NCBI GenBank assembly: GCA_017304845.1
Contig: JAFKLL010000018.1
Span: forward strand, 1 to 64,000
Length of the DNA: 64,000 bases
Source of the DNA: Solirubrobacterales bacterium
GTDB taxonomy: Bacteria; Actinomycetota; Thermoleophilia; Solirubrobacterales; 70-9
Direction of reading: 5' to 3'
A program made the translations under genes and the position numbers. Every line of letters begins with the position of its first letter. The stretch's first letter is position 1. The notes below the pieces were generated by a model. That model ran no database searches. It worked only from the letters and a program-made list of their open reading frames with translations, and had not been told where the DNA came from. This document shows, one piece after another, positions 41,681-50,976 of the stretch.

Positions 41681-42509
41681 CGCGACATCCATCGCGGCGC
41701 CCCGGCCCCGGGCAGGCATCCGCCTGCCCGGGGTCAGCGGCGCGCTGAGCAAGGGGCTGGTGGTCACCTACCTCAGCCTGATCGTCCTCCTCCCCCTGGC
41801 GGCGATCGCCAGCAAGGCCTTCTCCGACGGGTTCGGCACCTTCTGGGACGCGGTGAGCCAACCCCAGGCGGTGGCCGCCCTGAAGCTGACCGTGATCTGC
41901 TCGCTGATCGTGGTCGCCATCAACGCCGTGATGGGCACCCTGATCGCCTGGGTGCTGGTCCGTGACGAGTTCCCCGGCAAGGGGATCGTCAACTCGGTGA
42001 TCGACCTCCCCTTCGCGCTGCCGACCATCGTCGCCAGCCTCACGCTGCTCACTCTCTACGGCAAGGACAGCCCGTTCGGGATCGATGCGGCCTACACCAA
42101 GGCGGCGGTGGTGATCGCGCTGCTCTTCGTCACCCTGCCCTTCGTGGTCCGGGCCGTGCAGCCGCTGCTGCTCTCGCTCGACCGCGACATGGAGTCGGCC
42201 GCCGAATCGCTCGGCGCCGGCCGCGCGCGGATCTTCCGCCAGATCGTCTTCCCCAACCTCGCGCCCGGCATCGCCGCCGGCGTCGCCCTGGCCTTCGCCC
42301 GGGCACTCGGCGAGTTCGGCGCGCTGGTGCTGATCTCCGGCAACGTGCCTTACAAGACCGAGGTCGCCTCGGTCTTCATCCGCGGGCAGATCGAGTCGGA
42401 CAACATCGTCGGCGCCGCCGCCGTGTCGGTCGTGCTGCTGGCCGTCTCGATGACCCTGCTCGCCTTCGTCAACCTGATCCAGAAGTGGGGGCTGCGCCAT
42501 GAGCGGTGA
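41670..42509 (+). CDS. cysT: Sulfate ABC transporter permease CysT (CysU)
   Basis: The 279-residue permease has about six membrane helices, the LGEFGALVLISGN EAA-type loop region and VARALGE-like assembly motif ([14 protein letters not shown]). CysT proteins have a short cytoplasmic lead of the RxLPGxxxxLxxxxxYLSL type, seen here as RLPGVSGALSKGLVVTYLSL. That lead lies upstream of the first canonical start (GTG 41760), which would begin inside the first helix. CTG 41670 has GGGAG 6 nt upstream and overlaps the cysP stop, so it is the better start. Confidence 0.87.
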   Translation: MKADATSIAAPRPRAGIRLPGVSGALSKGLVVTYLSLIVLLPLAAIASKAFSDGFGTFWDAVSQPQAVAALKLTVICSLIVVAINAVMGTLIAWVLVRDEFPGKGIVNSVIDLPFALPTIVASLTLLTLYGKDSPFGIDAAYTKAAVVIALLFVTLPFVVRAVQPLLLSLDRDMESAAESLGAGRARIFRQIVFPNLAPGIAAGVALAFARALGEFGALVLISGNVPYKTEVASVFIRGQIESDNIVGAAAVSVVLLAVSMTLLAFVNLIQKWGLRHER

Positions 42510-43302
42510 AGGACGACTGACCCGCTACGGGCTGCGTTTCGTCGCCCTCTTCTACCTGGCGGCCCTGCTGCTGCTCCCGATCGGCGTCGCCCTGGTCAAG
42601 ACCTTCGACGACGGGATCGGCGAGGTGATCACCCAGATCACCAAGCCCGACGCCCTCCACGCTCTGAAGCTGTCGGTGATCACGGTCCTGATCGCGGTGC
42701 CGCTGAACACGATCTTCGGGATCGCGGCGGCCCACGTGATCGTGCGGACCAACTTTCCCCTCAAGTGGCTGATCGGCGCGATCATCGACATGCCCTTCGC
42801 CGTCTCGCCCGTGGTGATCGGCCTCTCGCTGATCCTGGTCTACGGGACCGGCGGCTGGTTCGGAGCCGACCTCGCCGCCCAGGGGATCCAGATCATCTTC
42901 TCCACCCCGGGGATCGTGATGGCGGTGATCTTCGTCTCGCTCCCGTTCGTGGCCCGCGAGGTGATCCCCGTCATGCAGGAGATCGGGACCGACCAGGAGA
43001 CCGCGGCCGAGACGCTCGGCGCCTCGCCCTGGCAGACCTTCTACAAGATCACGCTGCCGGCGATCCGCTGGGGCGTCACCTACGGGATCGTGCTGACCAC
43101 GGCACGCGCCCTGGGCGAGTTCGGCGCGGTCACCGTCGTCTCCGGAAACATCTCCGGCGAGACCCAGACCCTGCCGCTCTACGTCTCCAAGCAGTTCGAG
43201 ACCTTCAACTCCGTCGGGGCCTACTCCGCATCGCTGATCCTGGCGATCCTGGCGCTCGGGACCCTGCTCTTCATGAACCTGTTGCGCCGCAGAGAGGACT
43301 GA
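42499..43302 (+). CDS. cysW: Sulfate ABC transporter permease CysW
   Basis: A 267-residue permease with six predicted helices. [30 protein letters not shown] is the typical CysW EAA-loop and following segment; [24 protein letters not shown] forms the end. It pairs with CysT to form the channel. ATG 42499 overlaps cysT by 11 bp and the gene lies 1 bp before cysA. Confidence 0.94.
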   Translation: MSGEGRLTRYGLRFVALFYLAALLLLPIGVALVKTFDDGIGEVITQITKPDALHALKLSVITVLIAVPLNTIFGIAAAHVIVRTNFPLKWLIGAIIDMPFAVSPVVIGLSLILVYGTGGWFGADLAAQGIQIIFSTPGIVMAVIFVSLPFVAREVIPVMQEIGTDQETAAETLGASPWQTFYKITLPAIRWGVTYGIVLTTARALGEFGAVTVVSGNISGETQTLPLYVSKQFETFNSVGAYSASLILAILALGTLLFMNLLRRRED

Positions 43303-43303
43303 A

Positions 43304-44383
43304 ATGACTGACATCACTGAAAACCTGAAGGCCGTGAGCCACGGCATCGAAGTCCGCGACGTCAGCAAGAACTTCGGTGACTTCCAAGCCCTCGAGGACG
43401 TGAACCTGATCGTCCCCGACGGCTCGATGACCGCCCTGCTCGGACCCTCCGGGTCGGGCAAGTCGACTCTGCTCAGGACCATCGCCGGGCTCGAGACGCC
43501 GACCACGGGCAGCGTCCTGATCGGCGGCGAGGACCAGGCCAAGAAGCCGGTCCGGACCCGTAACGTCGGCTTCGTCTTCCAGCACTACGCCGCCTTCAAG
43601 CACATGACCGTGTTCGACAACATCGCCTTCGGCCTCAAGGTCCGGAAGTGGAAGAAGGACAAGGTCAGGGCCCGGGTGAACGAGTTGATCGAGCTGGTCC
43701 AGCTGACCGGGCTCGGCGGGCGCTACCCCTCGCAGCTCTCCGGCGGCCAGCGTCAGCGCATGGCCCTGGCCCGCGCGCTCGCGGTCGAGCCCTCGGTGCT
43801 GCTCCTGGACGAGCCCTTCGGCGCCCTCGACGCCAAGGTCCGCAAGGACCTCCGCACCTGGCTGCGCCGGCTCCACGACGAGGTTCACGTGACCACCATC
43901 TTCGTCACCCACGACCAGGAGGAGGCGATGGACATCGCCGAGCAGATCGTGGTCATGAACGAGGGCAAGATCGAGCAGACCGGCAGCGCCACCGATCTCT
44001 ACGACGAACCCGCGAACGAGTTCGTGATGGGCTTCGTCGGCGAGGTGAACAGCCTCGGCGGCAAGCTGGTCAGGCCGCATGACACCGAGATCCTCCCGGT
44101 CGAGACGCCGGACTCCGTCGCGGTCACCATCGACCGCGTGGTGCGACTCGGCTTCTCAGGCCGGGTCGAGATGCTGACCGCGAACGGCGGCCAGGAGGTC
44201 TGGGCTCAGCTCACCAGGTCGGAGCTGGAGACCCTCGACCTCGAACCGGGCAGCCGCGCCTACGTGCGTCCGCGACCGGACGCGGTGACCCGCGAGGACA
44301 CCGGCGCCCTGGACGACGCCTTCAAGGAAGAGAGTCCTGCCATTCACAGGCCCACTCCCGCAGAGCCAGGACTGCCGGTCTGA
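43304..44383 (+). CDS. cysA: Sulfate ABC transporter ATPase CysA
   Basis: A 359-residue importer ATPase. Walker A is GPSGSGKST, the signature [16 protein letters not shown], Walker [21 protein letters not shown] and the switch His is in FVTHDQEEA. The C-terminal part contains [20 protein letters not shown], a CysA-type TOBE region. The last 62 bp overlap the convergent HxlR-type regulator gene. Confidence 0.95.
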   Translation: MTDITENLKAVSHGIEVRDVSKNFGDFQALEDVNLIVPDGSMTALLGPSGSGKSTLLRTIAGLETPTTGSVLIGGEDQAKKPVRTRNVGFVFQHYAAFKHMTVFDNIAFGLKVRKWKKDKVRARVNELIELVQLTGLGGRYPSQLSGGQRQRMALARALAVEPSVLLLDEPFGALDAKVRKDLRTWLRRLHDEVHVTTIFVTHDQEEAMDIAEQIVVMNEGKIEQTGSATDLYDEPANEFVMGFVGEVNSLGGKLVRPHDTEILPVETPDSVAVTIDRVVRLGFSGRVEMLTANGGQEVWAQLTRSELETLDLEPGSRAYVRPRPDAVTREDTGALDDAFKEESPAIHRPTPAEPGLPV

Positions 44384-44693
44384 GCCCACGACCCATCTCG
44401 GTCAGGCTGTACAGAACCTTGACCTGGGGGCCTTCCTCCACTTCCCGGGTCATCAGGCCGGCTTCCTCCAGTTCCCGTAGGCGCTGCGAGAGAAGCCGGT
44501 CGGACAGTCCCGGGATGGAGCGCTTGAGCTCCGCGAATCGCAACGGGCCGTCGGCCAACGCCCAGATGATCGCGCCGCTCCAGCGTTTGCCGATCAGCTC
44601 GATACCTGCGTGGAAGTGAGGGCATACCTCGGTAAGAGGCGGCCTCACAGAGCGGCTTTCGGCCGCCTGCCAGTTAGCGGTTGAACCGGTCAC
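44322..44693 (-). CDS. HxlR-family winged-helix regulator
   Basis: A 123-residue HxlR/MarR-like regulator with the family pattern [58 protein letters not shown]. The single conserved Cys near the N-terminus (CPHF) is the redox-sensing position in many HxlR proteins. GTG start. It converges on cysA with an unusually long 62-bp overlap. Its targets are unknown; control of the sulfate operon is only suggested by position. Confidence 0.88.
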   Translation of the reverse strand: MTGSTANWQAAESRSVRPPLTEVCPHFHAGIELIGKRWSGAIIWALADGPLRFAELKRSIPGLSDRLLSQRLRELEEAGLMTREVEEGPQVKVLYSLTEMGRGLRPAVLALREWACEWQDSLP

Positions 44694-44741
44694 CGTATGT
44701 CCAGGGTAGCGGACCGGGGTCGTGGGAAAGCCCGATCGGGC

Positions 44742-45887
44742 CTAGCGGGCGCAGGGTCCCGTGTCGACTTCGGCCCCGGTCGCCCGGGCGCTGATCCGGG
44801 CCAGCACCCGGTTCGGGATCGCCAGGCCACCGGCCGGGCCCTCGGTCGTCGCGGCGAAGACGGTGCCCATCACCCGCCCTTCGGAATCGACCAGCGGCCC
44901 GCCCGAGTTGCCGTGTCGGACCAGCCCGCGCAGGGCCAGGATCGACCGTTCGACCGTGTCCGAGTCGTAGGCGTCCTTGCCGATCAGCACCCGGGTCGTC
45001 CCCGCCCGGGCCGGGGTGATGGTGAGCGGACCGTCGTTGGGGTAGCCGATCACGGCCGCGGCGGTGCCACGGCGGGCCCGGGCCAGGGCCGGGAGCGACG
45101 GCACCGAGACATCGGCCCGCAGCAGGGCGATGTCGTTCTTGACGTTGAAGGCGATCGGCGTCGCGGTCGCGACCTGGCCGTCGTTGGACTCGATCCGGGT
45201 GTCGTCCTGGCCGGCGACCACGTGGGCGTTGGTGACGAAGGTGTCGGGGCCGACCGCCCAGCCGGATCCCATCACCCCGATCCCGCAGGCGGTCCCGGCG
45301 ACCTTGACCACCGAGTTCGCGGCCTGACGGACCGCGGCCTGGCTGCCGGTCCCCTGGTCGGGTCGCGCGATCTCGCCGGGCGAGGTGGCGAACTGCGGCA
45401 CCGGGTCGATCCGGTGGAGCGCCTTGATCAACGGGCCCGAGGGTGGCATCACGTCGTTGATGCCGTTCAGGAGCAGCGACTTCTGGACGTCGCGGCGCAG
45501 GCTGTCCGACCCCGGCGAGTAGACCGCGACCGCGCCCAGCACCCAGACGATGCCCAGGCCGACCGCGGCGATCAGGAGGGCGCCGCCGATGCCGTCGATC
45601 ACCTGCCAGAACGGGTGGTTGACCGCGGAGTCCCGGACCCTCTCCCCCAGCGTCAGAGCCATCGCCAGGGTCACCGACCCGATCAGGATCGCCCCGATCA
45701 GGGCGGCGAGCGGCGCGTACGGCGAGCTCGATCCCTTGTCCAGCACGACCGGCGCGAGACGCGACCCGAGCACCGCTCCGGCGGCCAATCCACCGAGCCC
45801 GAGAGCCCCGACGATGAGGCCCTGGCGGAAGCCCCAGAGGGCCAAAATGAAGGTGAAGGCGGCGATGCCCCAGTCGAGCGGTGTCAC
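44742..45887 (-). CDS. MarP-like membrane serine protease
   Basis: A 381-residue protein with four CvpA-type membrane helices (about 5-125) and an extracytoplasmic trypsin-like domain. The triad is His222 (TNAHVV), Asp252 (NDIALLR) and Ser328 (GNSGGPLVD). Cys201 and Cys379 match the disulfide pair known in mycobacterial MarP, the acid-resistance protease that processes a peptidoglycan hydrolase. GTG 45887 is set by a TAGATT -10 6 nt upstream. It is divergent from a penicillin-binding protein gene, which fits an envelope role. Confidence 0.9.
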   Translation of the reverse strand: MTPLDWGIAAFTFILALWGFRQGLIVGALGLGGLAAGAVLGSRLAPVVLDKGSSSPYAPLAALIGAILIGSVTLAMALTLGERVRDSAVNHPFWQVIDGIGGALLIAAVGLGIVWVLGAVAVYSPGSDSLRRDVQKSLLLNGINDVMPPSGPLIKALHRIDPVPQFATSPGEIARPDQGTGSQAAVRQAANSVVKVAGTACGIGVMGSGWAVGPDTFVTNAHVVAGQDDTRIESNDGQVATATPIAFNVKNDIALLRADVSVPSLPALARARRGTAAAVIGYPNDGPLTITPARAGTTRVLIGKDAYDSDTVERSILALRGLVRHGNSGGPLVDSEGRVMGTVFAATTEGPAGGLAIPNRVLARISARATGAEVDTGPCAR

Positions 45888-45893
45888 CCGGCC

Positions 45894-45899
45894 AATCTA
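45894..45899 (-). promoter_or_regulatory. -10 element of the marP-like gene
   Basis: TAGATT on the minus strand, 6 nt before GTG 45887, in a 44-bp divergent spacer shared with the PBP gene. Confidence 0.45.
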
Positions 45900-45931
45900 T
45901 CCACCGACGGCCCCGGTATTTTTCAGGGTTG

Positions 45932-47662
45932 ATGGGGCGTCCTCCTTCCCGCCGAGAACGGCAACAGCGACTAAAGACGAGGGCTTTGCCTCTGGTCGGA
46001 GTCGCGCTGGTCTCTTTCGTCGTCGGCGCGGTCAAGGGTTGCCCCGGCAGTCCGCACCGCGACGCGGCCGAGAGTTACGTCAAGGCCTGGCAGGAACATG
46101 ACTACAGCGAGATGTACGGGATGCTCTCCACCAAGTCGCAGGCGGGCATCTCCGAGGAGCGGTTCACCCAGCGTTACGAGCTGGCCGAGGCGCAGTCGAC
46201 CCTGCAGAGCCTGGACCCCGAGGATGCCGAGGGCGACGAGACCAACGCCGAGGTCCCGGTCAAGGCCGCCACGCTCGCCTTCGGGACGATCGAGCAGCCG
46301 CTCAAGTTCACCTTCGGCTCCGACGGCATCGCCTGGCAGAACAGCCTGCTCTTCCCCGGCCTCAACCTGGACGAGGAGCTGAGCCGGACCACCAAGCTGC
46401 CGGCCCGCGCCGCGATCCTCACCGACAAGGGCAAGCCGATGGCCAAGGGCCCGGCCGACTCCCGCGAGCACCCGCTCGGCGACGCGATGATCGACGTGAC
46501 CGGCGTGACCGGGCCCAACACCGACAAGGGCGTCGACCTGACCAACATGGCGCTCGGCTTCTCGCCGGACGACGCGGTCGGCACCAGCGGCCTCGAGCTC
46601 GCCTTCAACGCCCGCCTGGCCGGCACCCCCGGCGGCAAGCTGATGGCGGTGCCGCTCGGCAGCGACGACAACGCCGAGGGCCGGGTCCTGGGCGAGGGCG
46701 AGCCCCGCCCGGCGCCGCCGCTCAAGACCACGATCGACGAGACCCTTCAGAACTCCGCGGTGACCAATCTGGCCGGGCAGTCCGGCGGCGTCGCCGTGCT
46801 CGACGCCCAGAAGGGCTACGTCAAGGCCCTGGCCGGTCAGGCTTACTCGGCGCTGCAGCCGCCCGGTTCGACGATGAAGATCGTGACCGCCACCGCCGCC
46901 CTCGAGACCGGCAACGCGACCCTGGACTCCAGTTACGACTACGTGACCGAGGCGCCGGCCGACGGCCGCATGATCAAGAACGCCCACGGCGAGGTCTGCG
47001 GCGGCACCTTCACCGAGGCCTTCGCCAAGTCCTGCAACTCGGTCTTCGCTCCCTTGGCCGAGCAGATCGGCGAGGAGGGCATGACCTCGACCGCGGAGAA
47101 GTACGGGTTCAACCGGCCGCCCCAGATCTGGGATCCGGAGAGCCTCGCGGTGGTCGACCCGCCGATTCCGACGATCCCGAAGCCCGGCGAGTACGAGAGC
47201 GACCTGGGAGTCAGCGGGATCGGCCAGGGCCGGGTCCAGGCGACCCCGGTGCTGATGGCCAGCGTCGCCCAGGCGGTCGCCAACAAGGGCGTCTCGCTGC
47301 CGACCCCGATCACCAGAGAGCCCGACCTCCAGCCCGATTCCGGCCCGGTGCGCGTGACCAGCCAGAAGGTGGCCGCCCAGGTCGCCGACCTGATGGTCTC
47401 CGTGGTCACCTCCGGCACCGGCCTGGCCGCCGCGATCCCCGAGGCTCAGGTGGCCGGCAAGACCGGCACCGCCGAGGTCGGCCCCAGCGGCGAGGTCGAC
47501 GAGGAGGGCGAGGAGATCCTGCTCGAAGACGCCTGGTTCGCCGGCTTCGCCCCCTCCGACAAGCCCAAGCTCGCGGTCTGCGTGATGATCATCAACGCCG
47601 ACGGCGACGGCGGCACGGTCGCCGCCCCGATCGCCGGCGCGATCCTGTCCGACGGGCTCTAG
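45932..47662 (+). CDS. Penicillin-binding protein (class B-like transpeptidase with NTF2-like domain)
   Basis: A 576-residue peptidoglycan transpeptidase. One N-terminal membrane helix (about 19-37) is followed by an NTF2-like MecA_N domain (about 45-145), a dimerisation-like linker and the transpeptidase with Ser313-Lys316 (PPGSTMK), Ser367-Cys-Asn (SCN) and Lys510-Thr-Gly (KTGTAE). It is anchored outside the membrane. The domain order resembles PbpA/PBP2a-like proteins of Gram-positives. ATG 45932; TATTTT lies 9 nt upstream. Confidence 0.92.
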   Translation: MGRPPSRRERQQRLKTRALPLVGVALVSFVVGAVKGCPGSPHRDAAESYVKAWQEHDYSEMYGMLSTKSQAGISEERFTQRYELAEAQSTLQSLDPEDAEGDETNAEVPVKAATLAFGTIEQPLKFTFGSDGIAWQNSLLFPGLNLDEELSRTTKLPARAAILTDKGKPMAKGPADSREHPLGDAMIDVTGVTGPNTDKGVDLTNMALGFSPDDAVGTSGLELAFNARLAGTPGGKLMAVPLGSDDNAEGRVLGEGEPRPAPPLKTTIDETLQNSAVTNLAGQSGGVAVLDAQKGYVKALAGQAYSALQPPGSTMKIVTATAALETGNATLDSSYDYVTEAPADGRMIKNAHGEVCGGTFTEAFAKSCNSVFAPLAEQIGEEGMTSTAEKYGFNRPPQIWDPESLAVVDPPIPTIPKPGEYESDLGVSGIGQGRVQATPVLMASVAQAVANKGVSLPTPITREPDLQPDSGPVRVTSQKVAAQVADLMVSVVTSGTGLAAAIPEAQVAGKTGTAEVGPSGEVDEEGEEILLEDAWFAGFAPSDKPKLAVCVMIINADGDGGTVAAPIAGAILSDGL

Positions 47663-47688
47663 CCCCCGAACCGCCTCCAAGCCTCATC

Positions 47689-47735
47689 AACTGAAACTCG
47701 GAATGTGCCTCGGAGACACGTTCCGAGTTTCAGTT
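47689..47735. repeat. Copy B of the GAAACTCG hairpin family
   Basis: A perfect 15-bp inverted repeat, AACTGAAACTCGGAA and its complement, around a 17-nt centre, filling the gap between convergent genes (PBP and a small membrane protein). The right side CGAGTTTCAGTTC is shared with copies A and C. It may work as a bidirectional terminator although no U-tract follows. Confidence 0.7.
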
Positions 47736-47743
47736 CAGCTTCG

Positions 47744-47986
47744 CTATTCCGGCCGCACAGGGGTGCCGAAGAAGACGGCGGCCAGGGATGCCACGGCGCC
47801 GACCGTCAGCACCACGCCGCCCAAGGCGGCGAGCCAGAAGCCCAGGCCGAAGCCGATCAGCGCAGCCAGGGCGGCCAGCGCGAGGACCGACCACCACTCG
47901 ACCATCACCGGCCCGGAATGCCCGCCCGCCGGGGCGGAGACCACCGTGCCGATGACCAGGAGCGCGACGCCGATGCCGGCGATCAC
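47744..47986 (-). CDS. Small multi-helix membrane protein
   Basis: GTG 47986 gives 80 residues with two to three membrane helices (IAGIGVALLVIGTVVSA, VLALAALAALIGFGLGFWL, VLTVGAVASLAAVFF). The frame stays open upstream for about 115 bp and encodes another plausible helix (LAGQIIAGAGAALALLGPF) with no ATG, GTG or TTG; the real start may be CTG 48070, giving 108 residues. It follows the lipoprotein gene closely. Family not recognised. Confidence 0.6.
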   Translation of the reverse strand: MIAGIGVALLVIGTVVSAPAGGHSGPVMVEWWSVLALAALAALIGFGLGFWLAALGGVVLTVGAVASLAAVFFGTPVRPE

Positions 47987-48080
47987 GTCCGAGAAGGGAC
48001 CGAGCAGGGCCAGGGCCGCACCGGCCCCGGCGATGATCTGGCCGGCGAGCGCCGACCGTTGAAGCTCCAGCCGGATCGGG

Positions 48081-48638
48081 CTAGAGGTCGAGGTCGAAGG
48101 TGGCGGGGCCGTCTTCGCCTTCGATGATCAGCTGAACCGGGCGCTGTTCCGCCGACTCGCGATCGATCAGGTAGAGCAGCATCGAGGCGCCGATCGGGCC
48201 GACCTGCGCGGTCGAGTCGACCTGCGGGATGTTGTCCTTCGGCTCGACGGTCGCGCCGGGCTGGAGCGCGTAGATGCTCTTGCTCGGGATGTTCACGTAC
48301 TTGCGTCCGGTGGTCGTCTCGATCTCGAACTGCTCCGGGATCTGCTGAGCCTCGTCGCTGTCGTTGTGGACGTGGACGAAGACCCCGACGTACATCTGGT
48401 CCGGGCCCGGGGCGGGCTTGCCGACCAGGTACTCCGCGTCCTCGATGTCGTTGACGTTCAACGGACGGGTGAAGAGCACGTTGTACTGCAGCGGGCCGAG
48501 CTCGACGATCTCGCCTTCGGCGAGACCCTCCTTCTCCTCATGGCTGGCCCCGCAGGCGGCGAGGGCGAGCCCGGAGATGGCGACTACGACGGCCAGGACG
48601 AGGCCACGGAACAGTTTGCTCTTCGAAATTCTTTCCAT
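48081..48638 (-). CDS. Lipoprotein of unknown function
   Basis: A 185-residue lipoprotein: basic N-terminus, hydrophobic stretch and lipobox LAAC with Cys29. The mature part is beta-rich (LQYNVLFTRPLNVNDIEDAEYL, MYVGVFVHVHNDSDEAQQIPEQFEIETTTGRKY), which resembles DUF4352/telokin-like immunoglobulin-fold lipoproteins of Gram-positives. No enzymatic motif. It is probably exposed on the outer side of the membrane. Confidence 0.8.
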   Translation of the reverse strand: MERISKSKLFRGLVLAVVVAISGLALAACGASHEEKEGLAEGEIVELGPLQYNVLFTRPLNVNDIEDAEYLVGKPAPGPDQMYVGVFVHVHNDSDEAQQIPEQFEIETTTGRKYVNIPSKSIYALQPGATVEPKDNIPQVDSTAQVGPIGASMLLYLIDRESAEQRPVQLIIEGEDGPATFDLDL

Positions 48639-48684
48639 CGGTGCGGCAGTCTATTCGGCCCGACGGGGACGTGCTGAGAGGCCC

Positions 48685-49194
48685 CTAGAAGACGCCGGTC
48701 GCGTGACGGCTGCCGCCGGCGACGGGAACCTCGGCCCTCTCCTCGCGACCCGACTCGACCGCCTCACGGAGGCGATTGCCGGCCCGGTTCAGGCGACGCC
48801 GATGCCACCCCGCCCCGCCGGTCATCCGGTCGAAGAGCTTGGCGAATCCGGTCGGGACCGTCCAGTAGCTGATCCGCACGGTGGTCACGCCGTTCGGAGC
48901 CTCGTCGAGCTCCCACTCGGTGCCGGTGGCGGTCTTGTTGTAGCTCCCGGTCACGCCCCGCTCGGAGATCCGGGCGGGCGAGTCGGCCGCGACGATCGCC
49001 GAGTCGGCCCAGGCCTTCTTGCGCTTGAAGCGCCAGCGGGCGCCGGCTCCGACGCCCCTCGGGTTCAGCCGGAGCAGCCGGAAGTCCTCGACCGTGTCCC
49101 CGTAGAGGAACGGTCGCGTGTTGAAGTCGAGCAGGTAGTCGAAGATCTCCTCGCGCGGAGCGTCGACGTCGATCTCGGTGAATACGGGGCCCAT
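48685..49194 (-). CDS. SRPBCC (START-like) family protein
   Basis: A 169-residue protein with the usual SRPBCC start, TEIDVDAPREEIFDYLLDF, then a helix-grip pattern (DTVEDFRLLRLNPRGVGAGARWRFK, GTEWELDEAPNGVTTVRISYW) and a long C-terminal helix. Such proteins bind hydrophobic ligands or catalyse polyketide cyclisation; no ligand is suggested. TACAAT lies 8 nt before the ATG. It is divergent from the ParA-like gene. Confidence 0.85.
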   Translation of the reverse strand: MGPVFTEIDVDAPREEIFDYLLDFNTRPFLYGDTVEDFRLLRLNPRGVGAGARWRFKRKKAWADSAIVAADSPARISERGVTGSYNKTATGTEWELDEAPNGVTTVRISYWTVPTGFAKLFDRMTGGAGWHRRRLNRAGNRLREAVESGREERAEVPVAGGSRHATGVF

Positions 49195-49223
49195 CGAGGC
49201 GGATTGTATGCCCCGAGCGACGA

Positions 49224-49229
49224 TAGGGT
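49224..49229 (+). promoter_or_regulatory. -10 element of the ParA-like gene
   Basis: TAGGGT, 6 nt before GTG 49236. The geometry favours this GTG over the one at 49230, which lies directly against the -10 element. Confidence 0.45.
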
Positions 49230-49235
49230 GTGCCG

Positions 49236-50045
49236 GTGTCCACGACCATCGCGATCCTCTCCCAGAAGGGCGGCACCGGAAAGACCACTCTGACCCGTTC
49301 TCTGGCCGAGGGTCTGAGCCGTTCCGGGCTCTCCGTGTTGGCCATCGACGCCGACCCTCAGGGCAACCTCTCCGAGTACTTCGGCATCCCCGCCGATGCC
49401 TTCCCCACGCTCGGCGAGGTGCTGGCCGGGCAGGAGCGAGCGGTCGACGCCGTCCACACCGGGCCCGGCGGCGGCAAGGTCATCCCCGCCAACCTCGGGC
49501 TGGCCGAGGCGGAGCTGATGCTGGCCGGCAAGATCGGCCGCGAGCTCACCCTGAGGAACGCGCTGAGAGAGCCGAAGCGCCGCTTCGACGTGGTCCTGAT
49601 CGACTGCCCTCCCACCCTCGGGCTGCTCACCGTCAACGCGCTGGTCGCCTCCGACCGGGCGATCCTCTCGACCCAGGCCGAGCATTTCTCGGAGCAGGGC
49701 GCGGAACAGGCAATGGAGGTGATCGGCCTGGCCCGCGAGAACCTCAACCCGGATCTGGAGCTGCTCGGCCTGCTGCTCAACATCGCCGACATGCGGACCA
49801 ACCACGCCCGCAGCACCCTGGACACGATGCGCGAGGAGTTCGGCGACCTGGTCTTCGAGACGGTGATCCGACGCTCGATCGTCTACCCCGAGTCGGCCCG
49901 GGCCGCCAAGCCGATCTTCGAGTACCGGCGGCGCAAGTCGCTCGACTACGCCGGCCTCACCGTCGAGGTGCTCGAACGGCTCGACTTCCCCGCCGCCCTG
50001 GCCGAGGCCAAGTCTCAGCTGGCGGACCTCGAGCCCAAGGGCTGA
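49236..50045 (+). CDS. ParA/Soj-family ATPase
   Basis: A 269-residue deviant-Walker ATPase: KGGTGKTT at 11-18, then VLAIDADPQGN (A') and FDVVLIDCPPTLGLLTVNAL (Walker B). It has no N-terminal DNA-binding domain, so it is the short Soj/MinD-like type. No parB or parS lies beside it, so it may position something other than the chromosome origin. Its last 31 bp overlap the convergent membrane protein gene. Confidence 0.92.
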   Translation: MSTTIAILSQKGGTGKTTLTRSLAEGLSRSGLSVLAIDADPQGNLSEYFGIPADAFPTLGEVLAGQERAVDAVHTGPGGGKVIPANLGLAEAELMLAGKIGRELTLRNALREPKRRFDVVLIDCPPTLGLLTVNALVASDRAILSTQAEHFSEQGAEQAMEVIGLARENLNPDLELLGLLLNIADMRTNHARSTLDTMREEFGDLVFETVIRRSIVYPESARAAKPIFEYRRRKSLDYAGLTVEVLERLDFPAALAEAKSQLADLEPKG

Positions 50046-50971
50046 GGCTCCCGGCGCCACAGCCAGCGCAGGGCGAAGGCGGTGGCCAGCCCACCGAGGA
50101 CCATGTCGTAGCGACCGGCCAGCCCGACGAAGACGTCGAGCACGATGAAGAAGGAGAGGATCCCGCTGATCACCCGGAGCGCGTCCCGGCCGTAGCGATC
50201 GCCCGTGGCCCGGGCGGCCACGAACCAGGCGCCGACGGCGATCGGAGCGACCGCGAGCGGGATCCCGACCGGCCAGGCGATCCCCGTCGACGGCAGGCTG
50301 TAGACGACGAACCAGTGGATCGTCACGGCGGCGAAGGCGACCCAGGCGAGTCCTCTCCTGGGTGGCCCGACCGGCCGCGCCGCGAAGTCGAACCGGCGGG
50401 CCCAGAACGCGGCCGCGACCAGCAGGGCCATCACGCAGGCGGCGGCCACGAGCGCCAGGGCCGACGGCCAGGGGAACTCGCCGCAGACCAGCGGTACCGC
50501 GACCCCGAGGACCAGGCCGGTCACGATCAGCCCGCGGCGGCCGAGCCAGGGCCGCTCGCGTTCCCCGGGGAAGACGCGCTCCACGATCAGCACCGAGGAG
50601 CAGATGCTCACCGCCGTGTGGAAGATCGTCAGGTGGACGGCGAGCAGCAGGTTCGTCTGCCCGACCACGCTGTAGGAGCCGACCTCGACCTGGTCCCAGA
50701 AATCCGGCGAGTACCAGAAGCGGTCGACCAGGCCCTCCTCGTAGACCCCGTAGGCGGCGCCGAGCAGGATCAGGCCGATCAGGCCGAGCCGGTAGCGGCA
50801 GACCAGCTCCCGGCAGATCAGGGCCCCGCAGCCGTACAGGCCGACCATCAGGGCCAGGTTCCACGGCAGGAGCAGGTCGAGCGGCGGGGTCGAGCCCGAG
50901 AGAGCCTCGCCGAAGAACGGCGCGACCAGGAGAAGGACTGGGGTCGGCCGGCTGAAGAGGCGGCCGAGCAT
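50015..50971 (-). CDS. Multi-pass membrane protein of unknown function
   Basis: A 318-residue protein with about nine hydrophobic helices. A conserved-looking segment AAYGVYEEGLVDRFWYSPDFW contains a Glu pair inside or near the membrane, and a His-Thr segment (AVHLTIFHTAV) follows; the pairing recalls, but does not match, CPBP-type intramembrane proteases. It starts 5 bp after thrB and is probably co-transcribed with it. Confidence 0.75.
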   Translation of the reverse strand: MLGRLFSRPTPVLLLVAPFFGEALSGSTPPLDLLLPWNLALMVGLYGCGALICRELVCRYRLGLIGLILLGAAYGVYEEGLVDRFWYSPDFWDQVEVGSYSVVGQTNLLLAVHLTIFHTAVSICSSVLIVERVFPGERERPWLGRRGLIVTGLVLGVAVPLVCGEFPWPSALALVAAACVMALLVAAAFWARRFDFAARPVGPPRRGLAWVAFAAVTIHWFVVYSLPSTGIAWPVGIPLAVAPIAVGAWFVAARATGDRYGRDALRVISGILSFFIVLDVFVGLAGRYDMVLGGLATAFALRWLWRREPQPLGSRSAS

Positions 50972-50976
50972 CCGGC

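Noticed and set aside
49236-50045. Chromosome or plasmid partition locus (parABS)
   Set aside because: Only a ParA-like ATPase is present; no parB, no parS-like palindromes and no origin features around it.
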